From NCBI GenBank assembly GCA_034521495.1, contig JAXHMK010000004.1:496001-560000 (forward strand): a DNA stretch of 64,000 nucleotides, read 5' to 3'. Made by a program: the position numbers and the translations under genes. Positions 1-8,832 of the stretch are shown here, piece by piece (positions within the stretch are counted from its first letter, which is position 1; every line of letters begins with the position of its first letter). The DNA comes from Balneolaceae bacterium (GTDB lineage: Bacteria; Bacteroidota; Rhodothermia; Balneolales; Balneolaceae). The notes beneath the pieces were generated by a model. It was not told the DNA's origin, ran no database searches, and saw nothing but the letters and a program-made list of their open reading frames with translations.

Positions 1-416
1 TAGAGAAGTTCGGCGTCATTTACATCTACCTGCTCCTCTTGGTTAGATGGCCATGCAACAAAATCTGTACGGAACTCCAGATCGTTCAGAACCTGTCCAT
101 TTTGTTTGAGGACAAAAGAAGCTGATGAAGGATCAACTGTTTGCCCCAACAGCGGAAATTCCTGTACGTACGAGCCATCATCCATGCCCGGCTCCACGCC
201 AATACTCTCAAGTTCGTTAACGAGATAGTTGACCGTTTTTTCCTCTCCCTCAGATGCGGTGGCACGTCCTTCATATTCATTAGAAGAAAGAGTTTCGATA
301 TGGTTCATCAGTGTCTCTTGTGTGATGGTTTGGGCGGCTTCCTCAATATTTGGAGAGGATTGACAACCAGCTAAGAAAAAAGACAGAATTAAGGTGGTGG
401 CTAAATATTTTTTCAT
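1..416 (-). CDS. M28-like peptidase lipoprotein, N-terminal part
   Basis: Partial gene that runs off the left edge. Reading from the ATG at 416, the product begins with a lipoprotein signal ending in the lipobox LAGC (Cys at about residue 18), so it should be an outer- or inner-membrane-anchored lipoprotein. The following 120 residues (ETLMNHIETLSSNEYEGR, then a stretch ending GVEPGMDDGSYVQEFPL) match the usual start of secreted M28 zinc aminopeptidases, where this part precedes the PA insert and the metal-binding domain. The catalytic domain is outside the window, so the activity is inferred from family resemblance only. Confidence 0.72.
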   Translation of the reverse strand, partial: MKKYLATTLILSFFLAGCQSSPNIEEAAQTITQETLMNHIETLSSNEYEGRATASEGEEKTVNYLVNELESIGVEPGMDDGSYVQEFPLLGQTVDPSSASFVLKQNGQVLNDLEFRTDFVAWPSNQEEQVDVNDAELL

Positions 417-672
417 GCGGAAAAGTGATTTTGTTCAGTTTGATGAAAAATAAGAGTTTCATCCGCAACGTGACAATAAAAAGGATTAATGTAAATCAAC
501 AAGCGAAGAGACATTGTATTTTTTCATAATTGGATTGAATGTTGATATTCTATTGTGGTTTTGAATATTTCAGAAAATATTAATTGCAAGAAAAATACAA
601 TGTCTTTCACATCACCATCTCTCATAAAAACATTTTTTACAGGCCTGCTAATTTTGTAAGCTTTAAGTAGAA

Positions 673-1491
673 ATGATGAATTACTACCAACATAAAACTA
701 TATTGATCACCGGCGCTGCCAGTGGAATTGGTAAACTTTTTGCTGAGCGAGTTTCAGAGATTGAAGGTGTCAGGCTGATTTTATGGGATCTGAACTCAGA
801 GGCACTGTATGAAACGACCGATCGCTTGAAGGAAAACTGTAAAGTTGATAAATCCATCATCGATATTACCGATGCCAACCGTGTGGAGCTGGAAGCAGAG
901 CGGTTGATAAAACAAAAATTGGTACCCGACCTGATACTCAACTGTGCCGGAATAGTAGCCGGTAAACTTTTCCATGAACATCGGTATCAAGAAATTGATA
1001 AAACGATCCGAGTGAATGTAAACGGCAGCATGTACGTAGCTCGTGCATTTCTTAATAAGATGATTGAACGCGGGTCGGGACACATTGTGAATATGGCATC
1101 GGCATCGGGCTACATCGGGAATCCAAAAATGAGCGTCTATGCGGCCAGCAAGTGGGCGGTGTTGGGGTGGACCGAATCGCTCTATCTTGAGATGAAACAG
1201 AATCGAACCGGAATTGATATCACTGCGGTAATTCCCAGTTATATTGATACGGGAATGTTTGAGGGAGTGAAAGCTCCACTTTTGACTCCAATTCTCACAA
1301 CAGAAGATATCGTCGACCGAATGCTGAAAGGAATTGCAAAGCGAAAGCGATCGATTAAAGCTCCTTTTATGGTGCGATTCACTCCATTTCTAAAAGGGAT
1401 TCTGCCGGCAACACTTTTCGACTGGATAGCTGGCCGTGTTTTTGGAGTGTATGAAACAATGGACTCATTTAAAGGACGAGAAACCAAATGA
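673..1491 (+). CDS. Short-chain dehydrogenase/reductase (SDR)
   Basis: Classical SDR of 272 residues, an NAD(P)-dependent oxidoreductase of the cytosol. The cofactor motif TGAASGIG is at residues 13-20, the NCAG motif at 90-93, and the catalytic set is Ser143 and Y156-x3-K160. The start is the first of two adjacent ATGs. The stop overlaps the start of the aldehyde dehydrogenase gene by 4 bases (ATGA), so the two are translationally coupled. The pairing suggests interconversion of an alcohol or ketone and an aldehyde on a fatty or aromatic substrate. The substrate cannot be read from the sequence. Confidence 0.9.
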   Translation: MMNYYQHKTILITGAASGIGKLFAERVSEIEGVRLILWDLNSEALYETTDRLKENCKVDKSIIDITDANRVELEAERLIKQKLVPDLILNCAGIVAGKLFHEHRYQEIDKTIRVNVNGSMYVARAFLNKMIERGSGHIVNMASASGYIGNPKMSVYAASKWAVLGWTESLYLEMKQNRTGIDITAVIPSYIDTGMFEGVKAPLLTPILTTEDIVDRMLKGIAKRKRSIKAPFMVRFTPFLKGILPATLFDWIAGRVFGVYETMDSFKGRETK

Positions 1492-2858
1492 CGGATATCG
1501 AACAAGTTGTCGCCAACCAAAAAAAGTGTTTCAGGGAGGGAAGAACCCGGAGTTTTGAGGCTCGGAAAGAGGGGCTTGAGAAGCTAAAAATTCTCGTTTC
1601 CGAAAACGAAAAGGAGCTGTGCAACGCCATTAAGAAAGATTTCGGGAAACCCTATTTTGAATCCTTTTCAACAGAGATCTATACCATTCTTCATGAGATC
1701 GATTTCCATCTGAAGAATCTGCAAAAGTGGATGGAACCGGAGTCGGTCGGCGGACCGATGGTTTCCTTCCCATCAAAAAGTGTGATTTATAAACAACCGC
1801 TCGGAACAGTACTGATTATTGGTGCCTGGAATTACCCGATTCATCTTACACTCATGCCATTGATCGGTGCAATTTCTGCCGGGAATACTTCTGTTTTAAA
1901 ACCTTCTGAGATAGCCCCTGAAACGTCTTCTGTTCTCAAAACATTAATTTCTGATTTTTTTGATCCGGGTATAATCACTGTGGTGGAAGGTGCGGTGAAC
2001 ACAACGACCGAACTCCTCAACCAATCTTTCGATAAAATCTTTTTTACAGGAAGTACCCGCGTTGGAAAAATTGTAATGAAAGCCGCGGCTGAGCAACTGA
2101 TTCCGGTCACGCTGGAGTTGGGCGGAAAGAGTCCGGCGATTGTTCATCATGATGCAGATATCGAGGTAAGTGCCCGGCGAATCTGGTGGGGCAAAACCAT
2201 CAATGCAGGTCAGACTTGTGTGGCCCCGGATTTTGTGACGGTTCACGAATCCGTTCGGGATGAATTCATAGATCAATCAAAAAAAGTGCTGTCTGAGTTT
2301 TTCAGGGATGATTATCAGCCGGGCGAGAACTACACGAAAATTGTCAATGAATCCCATTTTGAGCGTCTTGTCAATCTTCTGGAGAATAGTGATGTGATTT
2401 TCGGAGGCATTCATAAAAAAGAAACTCTTTTTATTGAACCGTCAATTATTAAGGCTGATTGGAATTCGGAGATCATGAAGGAGGAAATTTTTGGCCCTTT
2501 AATGCCTGTATTAACGTATTCTGATCCATCTGAACTGATTGAAAAATTGAGAGATAAACCATCACCACTTGCTCTTTATCTGTTTACAAAAGACAGTGTA
2601 TTTGAAGAGCAGATTATAGAAAAAGTGCCCTTTGGCGGTGGGTGTGTGAATGAAACGGTTCAGCATCTGGGAAATCCCAATTTGCCGTTTGGGGGAGTTG
2701 GGAACAGCGGAATGGGATCGTATCACGGCAAATACAGTTTTGATACATTCAGCCGAAATCAATCGGTGATGAAAAAAACGTTCTGGCCCGATCCCGACTT
2801 TCGATATCCGCCGTATGATGATACCATCGTTTCCTGGTTTAAGAGGATATTTTCGTGA
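1488..2858 (+). CDS. Aldehyde dehydrogenase, class 3 / fatty aldehyde type
   Basis: Full-length ALDH of 456 residues that oxidises an aldehyde to the acid with NAD(P). The short length and lack of an N-terminal extension fit the class 3 / YwdH-like group. Visible motifs are the cofactor-binding IGAWNYP, FTGSTRVGK, ELGGKSP with the general-base Glu, and GQTCVAPD with the catalytic Cys; the C-terminal part keeps the EEIFGPL motif. It forms a two-gene operon with the preceding SDR through an ATGA overlap. The two enzymes probably act in sequence (alcohol to aldehyde to acid), which is an inference from the pairing. Confidence 0.92.
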   Translation: MTDIEQVVANQKKCFREGRTRSFEARKEGLEKLKILVSENEKELCNAIKKDFGKPYFESFSTEIYTILHEIDFHLKNLQKWMEPESVGGPMVSFPSKSVIYKQPLGTVLIIGAWNYPIHLTLMPLIGAISAGNTSVLKPSEIAPETSSVLKTLISDFFDPGIITVVEGAVNTTTELLNQSFDKIFFTGSTRVGKIVMKAAAEQLIPVTLELGGKSPAIVHHDADIEVSARRIWWGKTINAGQTCVAPDFVTVHESVRDEFIDQSKKVLSEFFRDDYQPGENYTKIVNESHFERLVNLLENSDVIFGGIHKKETLFIEPSIIKADWNSEIMKEEIFGPLMPVLTYSDPSELIEKLRDKPSPLALYLFTKDSVFEEQIIEKVPFGGGCVNETVQHLGNPNLPFGGVGNSGMGSYHGKYSFDTFSRNQSVMKKTFWPDPDFRYPPYDDTIVSWFKRIFS

Positions 2859-2924
2859 TAAACTTTTTAAGTATGTTGCAACGTTTCTATATTCCTGTTG
2901 CAACATGCATAAATTTTAAGAGTT

Positions 2925-3194
2925 ATGAGCACTTCAAAAGAGAAAAAGAAAACAGAGTGGTTTGGGATGAAGTTAACACCTGAAGAGAAGGGAAAAATAC
3001 GTTCTCTTGCCAAAAGATGGGGTGTGAGCCAAAAGCAGGTTGTGCTTGAATTGATAGAAAAAGAGGTAGAAAGAGAACCCATTGAAACAAAGCCTGACTC
3101 ATTATTAGAACTTAACAAAGACTTATATGGAGTTGGAGTTGGTCCGGGAGATGTTTCAACAAATTCCAAATATATGGAAGGATTTGGTAAGTGA
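2925..3194 (+). CDS. Ribbon-helix-helix antitoxin-like protein
   Basis: Small 89-residue protein. Residues 12-50 (EWFGMKLTPEEKGKIRSLAK followed by GVSQKQVVLELIEKE) look like a ribbon-helix-helix DNA-binding domain. The C-terminal tail (VGVGPGDVSTNSKYMEGFGK) resembles the toxin-wrapping tails of VapB-type antitoxins. The stop overlaps the GTG start of the next gene by 4 bases, so the pair is co-translated. Expected role: neutralise the PIN toxin and repress the shared promoter. Function is inferred from domain type and gene order. Confidence 0.75.
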   Translation: MSTSKEKKKTEWFGMKLTPEEKGKIRSLAKRWGVSQKQVVLELIEKEVEREPIETKPDSLLELNKDLYGVGVGPGDVSTNSKYMEGFGK

Positions 3195-3607
3195 GCATAT
3201 TTATTGATACAGGACCTTTATATGCATTTTTTGATCGAAGAGATCAATATAACCGGTGGACAGGAGAACAGTTCGCAAATATTACAGAGCCGCTCATTAC
3301 TTGCGAAGCTGTAATCGCTGAAACCGTATTTTTAATGTTGGGGAGTGGAATCTCTCCAGACAACTTATTTGAATTCACACAACGTGATCACCTGCAAATT
3401 TTACCAGTACTGAGTAAGGTAAAAGGATTAGAAAGAGTCAGAGAAATTATTTCTAAATATAGCAACCTTCCTGCCTCTGTTGCTGATGCTTCTCTTTTGT
3501 ACTTGGCAGAAAGTGAACGAGAATCCAAAATTTTTACATTGGATCATCATTTTACAATCTATCGAACTAAGAAAGATAAGCCGGTTTCACTGATAAGTCC
3601 TTTTTGA
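3191..3607 (+). CDS. PIN-domain toxin, VapC-like RNase
   Basis: PIN-domain protein of 138 residues, a likely metal-dependent RNase toxin. It has the opening acidic motif FIDTGPLYAFFD (Asp6), a middle acidic residue in AVIAETVFLM, the conserved block SVADASLLYLAE and the final Asp in IFTLDHHF, the expected set of four acidic positions. The start is GTG, overlapping the antitoxin stop, which is typical of such pairs. A stand-alone type II toxin-antitoxin module in the chromosome is the simplest reading. Confidence 0.8.
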   Translation: MSIFIDTGPLYAFFDRRDQYNRWTGEQFANITEPLITCEAVIAETVFLMLGSGISPDNLFEFTQRDHLQILPVLSKVKGLERVREIISKYSNLPASVADASLLYLAESERESKIFTLDHHFTIYRTKKDKPVSLISPF

Positions 3608-3685
3608 GCTCTTTTATAGATAAAGCTTTTTAAGAATTTGGAGATTCCGGGTCAAGCCCGGAAGGAGAATCAATGAGACAATTAT

Positions 3686-4678
3686 ATGAAATCAAAAACC
3701 TACAAAGCACTTCTCGCTGAAGAGAAAGAGGGAGAGTTCATTCAGTCGATCAAAAAGCTGAATACAGGTGATCTGCCGAATAACGATGTATTGATCCGCG
3801 TGCATTATTCCTCCCTCAATTATAAAGATGCACTTTCTGCCACGGGACATAAAGGAATCACAAAAAAATACCCATTTACTCCCGGAATTGATGCGGCTGG
3901 AATTGTGGAAGAAAGTCAGGATGATCGGTTTAAATCCGGAGATGAAGTTATTGTAACCAGTTACGATTTGGGAATGAACACTCCGGGCGGGTTTGGTCAG
4001 TATATCTCGGTTCCGGGGGATTGGATTGTACCGCTGCCTGATGGGTTGACACTGAAAGAGAGTATGATGATCGGTACGTCCGGGTTAACCGCCGCAATTG
4101 GGGTGGAAAAAATTTTGGGTCAACATGTGAAACGTAAAAGTGGAAAGGTGTTGGTGACCGGAGCAACCGGAGCTGTTGGATCTTTTGGAGTTGCCCTGTT
4201 TGCATATTTGGGATTTGATGTGATCGCAGCTACGGGAAAACTGGATCAAGCCGATTTTTTGAAAAGATTGGGAGGTGCTAAGGTGATCCATCGGGACGAA
4301 GTTTCGGATGTAGAGTCAAAACCGATGCTCTCCTCAAAATGGGTTGCTGCATTGGATACGGTTGGAGGATCTATGTTAGATGCCGTTTTACGTCAAACAG
4401 CTCACAACGGCGTGGTGGCTTGCTGCGGAAATGTATTGGGACACAAATTACACACAAATATTTATCCTTTCATCTTGAGGGGTGTTAGCTTAATGGGTAT
4501 TGATTCGGGAATTGCTTTGATGCAAGACCGTATGAGAATTTGGAACAAATTAGCGGATGAGTGGAAACCTGAGGTTTTAGACAAATTATACATAGAAGAG
4601 CCGCTTGAAAATCTGCCCGAAGAGATTCAGCGTATTCAAAAAGGAGAGCAGGTGGGTAAGGTAGTTGTAAATCTTTAA
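3686..4678 (+). CDS. YhdH/YhfP-family (AcuI-like) NADPH reductase
   Basis: Medium-chain dehydrogenase/reductase of 330 residues without zinc ligands, matching the YhdH/YhfP/AcuI group that reduces acrylyl-CoA or quinone-like substrates with NADPH. The N-terminal GroES-like half contains NYKDALSATGHKGIT and the conserved PGIDAAGIVEES. The Rossmann half carries VTGATGAVGSFG with GATGAVG at residues 159-165. Length is normal for the family. It lies alone, with a terminal spacer holding a palindromic repeat element on its 3' side. The family is clear; whether the substrate is acrylyl-CoA is not. Confidence 0.87.
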   Translation: MKSKTYKALLAEEKEGEFIQSIKKLNTGDLPNNDVLIRVHYSSLNYKDALSATGHKGITKKYPFTPGIDAAGIVEESQDDRFKSGDEVIVTSYDLGMNTPGGFGQYISVPGDWIVPLPDGLTLKESMMIGTSGLTAAIGVEKILGQHVKRKSGKVLVTGATGAVGSFGVALFAYLGFDVIAATGKLDQADFLKRLGGAKVIHRDEVSDVESKPMLSSKWVAALDTVGGSMLDAVLRQTAHNGVVACCGNVLGHKLHTNIYPFILRGVSLMGIDSGIALMQDRMRIWNKLADEWKPEVLDKLYIEEPLENLPEEIQRIQKGEQVGKVVVNL

Positions 4679-4793
4679 GGTTGATACGATTAGCTCCCAC
4701 TGTCTCAAAGAGTCTTATCGTGTGTACACATCTTCTACATTATTCAAGTATATACCAAGAACTTATAGAGTCGTGAAGGCATGATAGCCTATA

Positions 4794-4982
4794 TCATGAG
4801 ATCCTCCATGCGTTCGCTCCACTCTTAGTCGGGATGACACACAGGGGTAAGAAGCGGCGGGCATAAGGACTGTATTTGGAAAAAACTTGCGTACTGCCCG
4901 CCGCCGATACCCACCACACCTTGTCATCCGACCGAAAACCCCGATGCGATTTTCTGTCGGGGTTCAGTGGAGGATCTCATGA
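4794..4982. repeat. Palindromic MITE-like element
   Basis: Non-coding block of 189 bp with nested inverted repeats. The ends are a perfect 15-bp pair (TCATGAGATCCTCCA at 4794-4808 and its complement at 4968-4982). Inside are a second pair (GTCGGGATGACA at 4828-4839 against 4922-4932, one base missing) and a third perfect 10-bp pair (GCGGCGGGCA at 4854-4863 against 4895-4904). The whole block could fold into one long hairpin. No coding potential was seen. This is the form of a small non-autonomous transposable element or an extragenic palindromic repeat. Confidence 0.7.
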
Positions 4983-5062
4983 AAACTATTGATCATTCAT
5001 TTGGGTAGACTTATAGATAAACTTGTGTGCACACGGGAAGTCGGACGCTCCTTCGAAGACAT

Positions 5063-5099
5063 AAAAAAACCAGGCAAATACGTCAATATTTGCCTGGTC
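5063..5099 (-). terminator. Rho-independent terminator
   Basis: Perfect stem of ACCAGGCAAATA and its complement with a short loop (CGTCA), followed on the minus strand by a run of seven T. It lies just downstream of the porin gene on that strand. Confidence 0.85.
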
Positions 5100-5149
5100 C
5101 GGAGTAGAAAATTAGGATGGTTTTCTACATATGAATAAGATGTTTTGTC

Positions 5150-5833
5150 TTAAAGAGAAAATCCTGCCAGAATGTAAAATTGTTCGGTATCAGGATTAAG
5201 AACCACGGCACCGCTTATTGGCAGTGAGAAAGAGTCCGTAATTTCGATCTCTTTAGAGGCACCTACACCCACGTTAACGATTGCAAAATCGCCATCAGTT
5301 GAGTGCCATCCGTCACCCCCGCCAACAAATACGGGACCATAACCAAGCTCGAAATAGGTATCACCGCCGGCTGATCCGGCTCCTGCTGCTTCATTTAAAA
5401 TATAGTTTGCTGATATTGAGAAATCGCCAGATGAAAATCCGCCGTTCAGTTCAAAGGCATGACTTTCTCCATCAAAGTAAAGAGAACCGGGATAGTAGTA
5501 ATCCGTGATTCCAAGGCTCAGCCCGAAATCAAAACTGTAAGAGGCGTAAAGGTCCATCTCCTGGAAGCCGTTGCTGGAAACTCCTCCGCCCGCTATTCCG
5601 TCAATTCCTTGTGATCCCCACGCGCCAAGAGTAAATCCACCCGCGGTGAAATCTACATAGGGCTGAATGGAAGGGCCGGAATACGCAACACCACGCCATA
5701 CATACGTGCTGTAGAAGTCAACTCCGGGTGTAAGTTCCTGAGCTTGAGCGTGGTTAACGGCAACGGTGCTGCCGATGATGACAGTAAGTACAACAGTTAA
5801 TAAAAGAGATTTTAATAGTTTCGTTAATTTCAT
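5150..5833 (-). CDS. TorF-like outer-membrane porin
   Basis: Protein of 227 residues with a signal peptide ending near AQA (about residue 31). The mature part is rich in alternating aromatic and glycine residues (DFYSTYVWRGVAYSG, YASYSFDFGLSLGITDYYYP) and ends in the outer-membrane signature ILAGFSL. The opening segment STYVWRG is characteristic of TorF/TIGR02001-type putative porins. It lies 155 bases downstream of an ammonium transporter on the same strand with its own terminator, so a role in outer-membrane passage for nitrogen compounds is plausible, but that is inference from context. Confidence 0.78.
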   Translation of the reverse strand: MKLTKLLKSLLLTVVLTVIIGSTVAVNHAQAQELTPGVDFYSTYVWRGVAYSGPSIQPYVDFTAGGFTLGAWGSQGIDGIAGGGVSSNGFQEMDLYASYSFDFGLSLGITDYYYPGSLYFDGESHAFELNGGFSSGDFSISANYILNEAAGAGSAGGDTYFELGYGPVFVGGGDGWHSTDGDFAIVNVGVGASKEIEITDSFSLPISGAVVLNPDTEQFYILAGFSL

Positions 5834-5934
5834 AATTGTAAGTATTAAAAAGATTATTAGAGATAGATTAGTTGAGTTAGCCAGAAAATTTTGAAACAGA
5901 ATAATCTGGATTCAGATAAGAAATAATTTTAAAG

Positions 5935-5962
5935 TCCTGCTCTCAACGCGGAGAACAGGACC
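5935..5962 (-). terminator. Terminator after amt
   Basis: Imperfect stem GTCCTGCTCTC / GAGAACAGGAC with a short loop, followed on the minus strand by TTTAAAATTATTT. It lies between amt and the porin gene and may let part of the transcript through. Confidence 0.55.
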
Positions 5963-5987
5963 TCAAATTGTTATTACCTATTGATAA

Positions 5988-7406
5988 TTAATCTGAAAAA
6001 GCACCCAGTTGTGATGTTTTAACAGGTGAGAAATCAGGATAGGCCTGGTTGCCGTGTTCAGAAATATCAAGTCCGTCGGATTCAATCTCCTTGGATACCC
6101 GAACACCTACGGTTGCTTTAATCGCCCCGAATACAATGAGGGTGAAGACAAATGTGAAAGCAACAATGCTCAGGGTACCTAACAACTGAACACCAAAACT
6201 TACATCCGGCGAAAAGATACCGACAGCAACAGTACCCCAGATACCGCAAACACCGTGAACGGAAATTGCACCGACAGGATCGTCAATTTTAAGTTTGTCG
6301 AACATAAGGATTGACAACACAACAATAATCCCTGCAATGGCGCCAATAATAACGGCATCCATCAATGAGACTGCATCCGCACCGGCTGTAATTCCTACCA
6401 GGCCGGCAAGAATACCGTTGAGTGCCATAGGGGCATCGAGTGACTTCATAACAACCTGAGTGGTTACCATAGAAGCCAATGCTCCGGCACATGCTGCCAA
6501 TGCGGTTGTTACAAATACGTAAGAAACGGTTGATGGATCTGCATTCAACACAGAACCACCGTTGAATCCAAACCAGCCCAGCCAGAGAATAAATACACCC
6601 ACAGTGGCAAGTGGAATGTTATGGGCGGGTATTCCATGAATTTTTCCGTCTTCATATTTACCGGTTCGTGCACCTAATAAGATTACACAAGCAAGTCCGG
6701 CTGCGCCGCCTACGCCGTGAACAAGGGTAGAGCCCGCAAAGTCATAAAAACCGAGAGAATCTAACCAGCCGCCGCCCCATACCCAGCTTCCTGTAACAGG
6801 ATAACTGAATGCAAGCAGTAAAACACCAAACATCATAAAAGAGGGTAATTTAATACGTCCCGTTACACAACCGGAAACGATTGTAGCCGCGGTAGCTGCA
6901 AACATAGCCTGGAAGATAAAATCTGTCCATATCGTCATATCCATGCCGTATGCTGGAGTGAGCATAGAGACCGGATCTGAGGGGTCAAATCCGATTCCAA
7001 AACCTCCGAATCCGAAGATTCCGTTGAAATCCCCCGGATACATAATTTGGAAACCCACAAAGGCGTAGAGCAAAATGCCAACGGTTACAATAAAGACGTT
7101 TTTATAGATAACGTTTACCGCATTTTTCGCTTGAGTAAGACCGCTTTCAACGGTTGCAAATCCCAGGTGCATCATGAGTACCATGAAAGCAGCAATCAGG
7201 ATCCAGAGATTATCAATCGTAAACTTGATAAAGTCTGTAGATGCCTGGAACTCCTCCATAGAGGTGTATTCGTTCCCATTCGTTTGAATTACTGTTGTAG
7301 TTGCTGCTTCTTCAGCAGGTATAGACTCCGTTTCAAACACGTCAAATGCTGAAGCGCTGAGAAGCAGAACCAGTAAAGTGAATATTATTCCATATCGTAG
7401 CTTCAT
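5988..7406 (-). CDS. amt: Ammonium transporter Amt/MEP
   Basis: Inner-membrane ammonium channel of 472 residues with about eleven membrane segments. It starts with a signal-like hydrophobic helix followed by a short hydrophilic stretch of about 30 residues before the first core helix, a form seen in many Amt proteins with an extra N-terminal segment. Family hallmarks are visible: YDFAGSTLVHGVGGAAG, with the Asp and pore His of the conserved region, and SVHGVCGIWGTVAVGIF, with the second pore His. No PII (GlnK) gene is adjacent. The TorF-like porin lies immediately downstream on the same strand. Confidence 0.93.
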   Translation of the reverse strand: MKLRYGIIFTLLVLLLSASAFDVFETESIPAEEAATTTVIQTNGNEYTSMEEFQASTDFIKFTIDNLWILIAAFMVLMMHLGFATVESGLTQAKNAVNVIYKNVFIVTVGILLYAFVGFQIMYPGDFNGIFGFGGFGIGFDPSDPVSMLTPAYGMDMTIWTDFIFQAMFAATAATIVSGCVTGRIKLPSFMMFGVLLLAFSYPVTGSWVWGGGWLDSLGFYDFAGSTLVHGVGGAAGLACVILLGARTGKYEDGKIHGIPAHNIPLATVGVFILWLGWFGFNGGSVLNADPSTVSYVFVTTALAACAGALASMVTTQVVMKSLDAPMALNGILAGLVGITAGADAVSLMDAVIIGAIAGIIVVLSILMFDKLKIDDPVGAISVHGVCGIWGTVAVGIFSPDVSFGVQLLGTLSIVAFTFVFTLIVFGAIKATVGVRVSKEIESDGLDISEHGNQAYPDFSPVKTSQLGAFSD

Positions 7407-8149
7407 TCTATAAATAAAACTTTAATTAAGGTTGATTTAGTTAACAAGTTAAAGCTAAGCCGTTTTGGCTTGATTTAAATTAGTTAGGAAAAAGAAAGAT
7501 TCAAATAGGTTAATTAAGTCTAATAGCAATTTTAACATAATTATAATAGACAGACTTGAGAATAGAATAAAAATTATTTATGGAACCGCTTCCGTAGTTT
7601 GTTGTGACAATTGTGGATAAATGGTTGATAATTCTCCCTGATCATTCCTAAAGCATTAATTTTTATAGATTATCTAAGGATGTGGAGAAGTTGATAAATC
7701 CTCTTTTTTTGAGAAAATCGAAAAATGTAGAGAATGGCAGAAAAGACCGTTGACCTTATATCGAAATTTGCCTCATTTATTTAATTATTCTGTAATCCTC
7801 ACAAAATTAATTTAATCAGAATCGGATTTTCTGTGCGCGAACGCTTCGTCAATCAAAATAACATCAGGGTCGAATTGAATGACAGTCTGTAAGATTTGCG
7901 TGCAATATTTTGATTTATGACTTTAAAGGGGCAGCGATGTGAGGGGGGTTAATCTTTTCTCTTTAGTATAGTAAAGTAGTGTAGTTCTGAAGGCGGGTAG
8001 TCATTGATACTACTGAAATCCACATATAGCTTTTAGGGACTGCCGGTCACAAAATTTGTTCAAATAAGTAAACAAACATAGGGCGTATGGAAATAAAGCG
8101 GTAACTATAGTATGTTAATCATCAATTTAAAACAGAAAACGGAGGACGT
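7407..8149. other. Intergenic region with a possible gene remnant
   Basis: This 743-base spacer between divergent genes has no full gene. On the minus strand, 7812-7900 encodes about 28 residues, QILQTVIQFDPDVILIDEAF and a few more, before a stop. This looks like the Walker-B neighbourhood of a P-loop ATPase and may be a remnant. The rest is AT-rich and presumably holds the amt promoter on the left and the promoter of the secreted protein on the right; no clear sites were identified. Confidence 0.4.
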
Positions 8150-8152
8150 GTG

Positions 8153-8773
8153 ATGCATCGAATTCTAATTGGATTTGTAATAATACTATTTGCATGGATT
8201 GAGCCGATACAGGCACAAACAGAGATTCCCTCGCCTGAAAAGCAGATCATGGCTGCTGTTAGCCCGGCACCAGCTGATATGAAGGATGGAGCCACAGTGT
8301 TGGGGTATAATGTTGATGGCGAATTGACAACATTACGTGAAGGTACAAACGAATTGATCTGCATTTCGGATGACCCCAACGCCGATCGATTTCATGTAGC
8401 CTGCTATTTTAAAGAGATGGAACCCTTTATGGAACGAGGACGCGAACTTCGTGCCCGGGGCCTGGAGAGAGAAGAGATCATGGAGATTCGAAAACAGGAA
8501 ATTGAATCAGGTGAAATTCCCTGGCCGCAGAAACCGATGGCGCTGTATTCACTTTCAGGATCTGAAAATGGTTTTAATTATTCAACCGGCCAGTTGAAGT
8601 CCGCCAGTCCGTTGTATGTAGTTTACATACCGTTTGCAACCGAGGAGACTACCGGTATTGCAACTAAACCGGCCAGCGAGGGAGCGCCCTGGCTGATGAA
8701 TCCCGGAGAACCCTGGGCACATATTATGATTAGTACGGGGCGGACGCTGGGAGATGAATCATCAGATGATTAG
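8153..8773 (+). CDS. Secreted protein of unknown function
   Basis: Protein of 206 residues with a cleavable signal peptide (MHRILIGFVIILFAWIEPIQ, cleavage near AQA). The mature part has no motif I can place; it contains a charged helical stretch (MEPFMERGRELRARGLEREE) and a Cys pair (LICISD and HVACYF). The ATG at 8153 is preferred over the in-frame GTG three bases upstream because it sits 7 bases after a strong ribosome-binding site (GGAGG at 8141-8145). It is followed 59 bases later by the Nif3-like gene on the same strand. Confidence 0.7.
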   Translation: MHRILIGFVIILFAWIEPIQAQTEIPSPEKQIMAAVSPAPADMKDGATVLGYNVDGELTTLREGTNELICISDDPNADRFHVACYFKEMEPFMERGRELRARGLEREEIMEIRKQEIESGEIPWPQKPMALYSLSGSENGFNYSTGQLKSASPLYVVYIPFATEETTGIATKPASEGAPWLMNPGEPWAHIMISTGRTLGDESSDD

Positions 8774-8832
8774 ATCATTAGATTTGATATGACCGAACTC
8801 GACTTTTGAAAAGCATCATTTAAAAAATAAAG

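Noticed and set aside
7611-7620. Perfect DnaA-box-like sequence (TTGTGGATAA)
   Set aside because: Single copy, no cluster, no origin genes or AT-rich unwinding element next to it.
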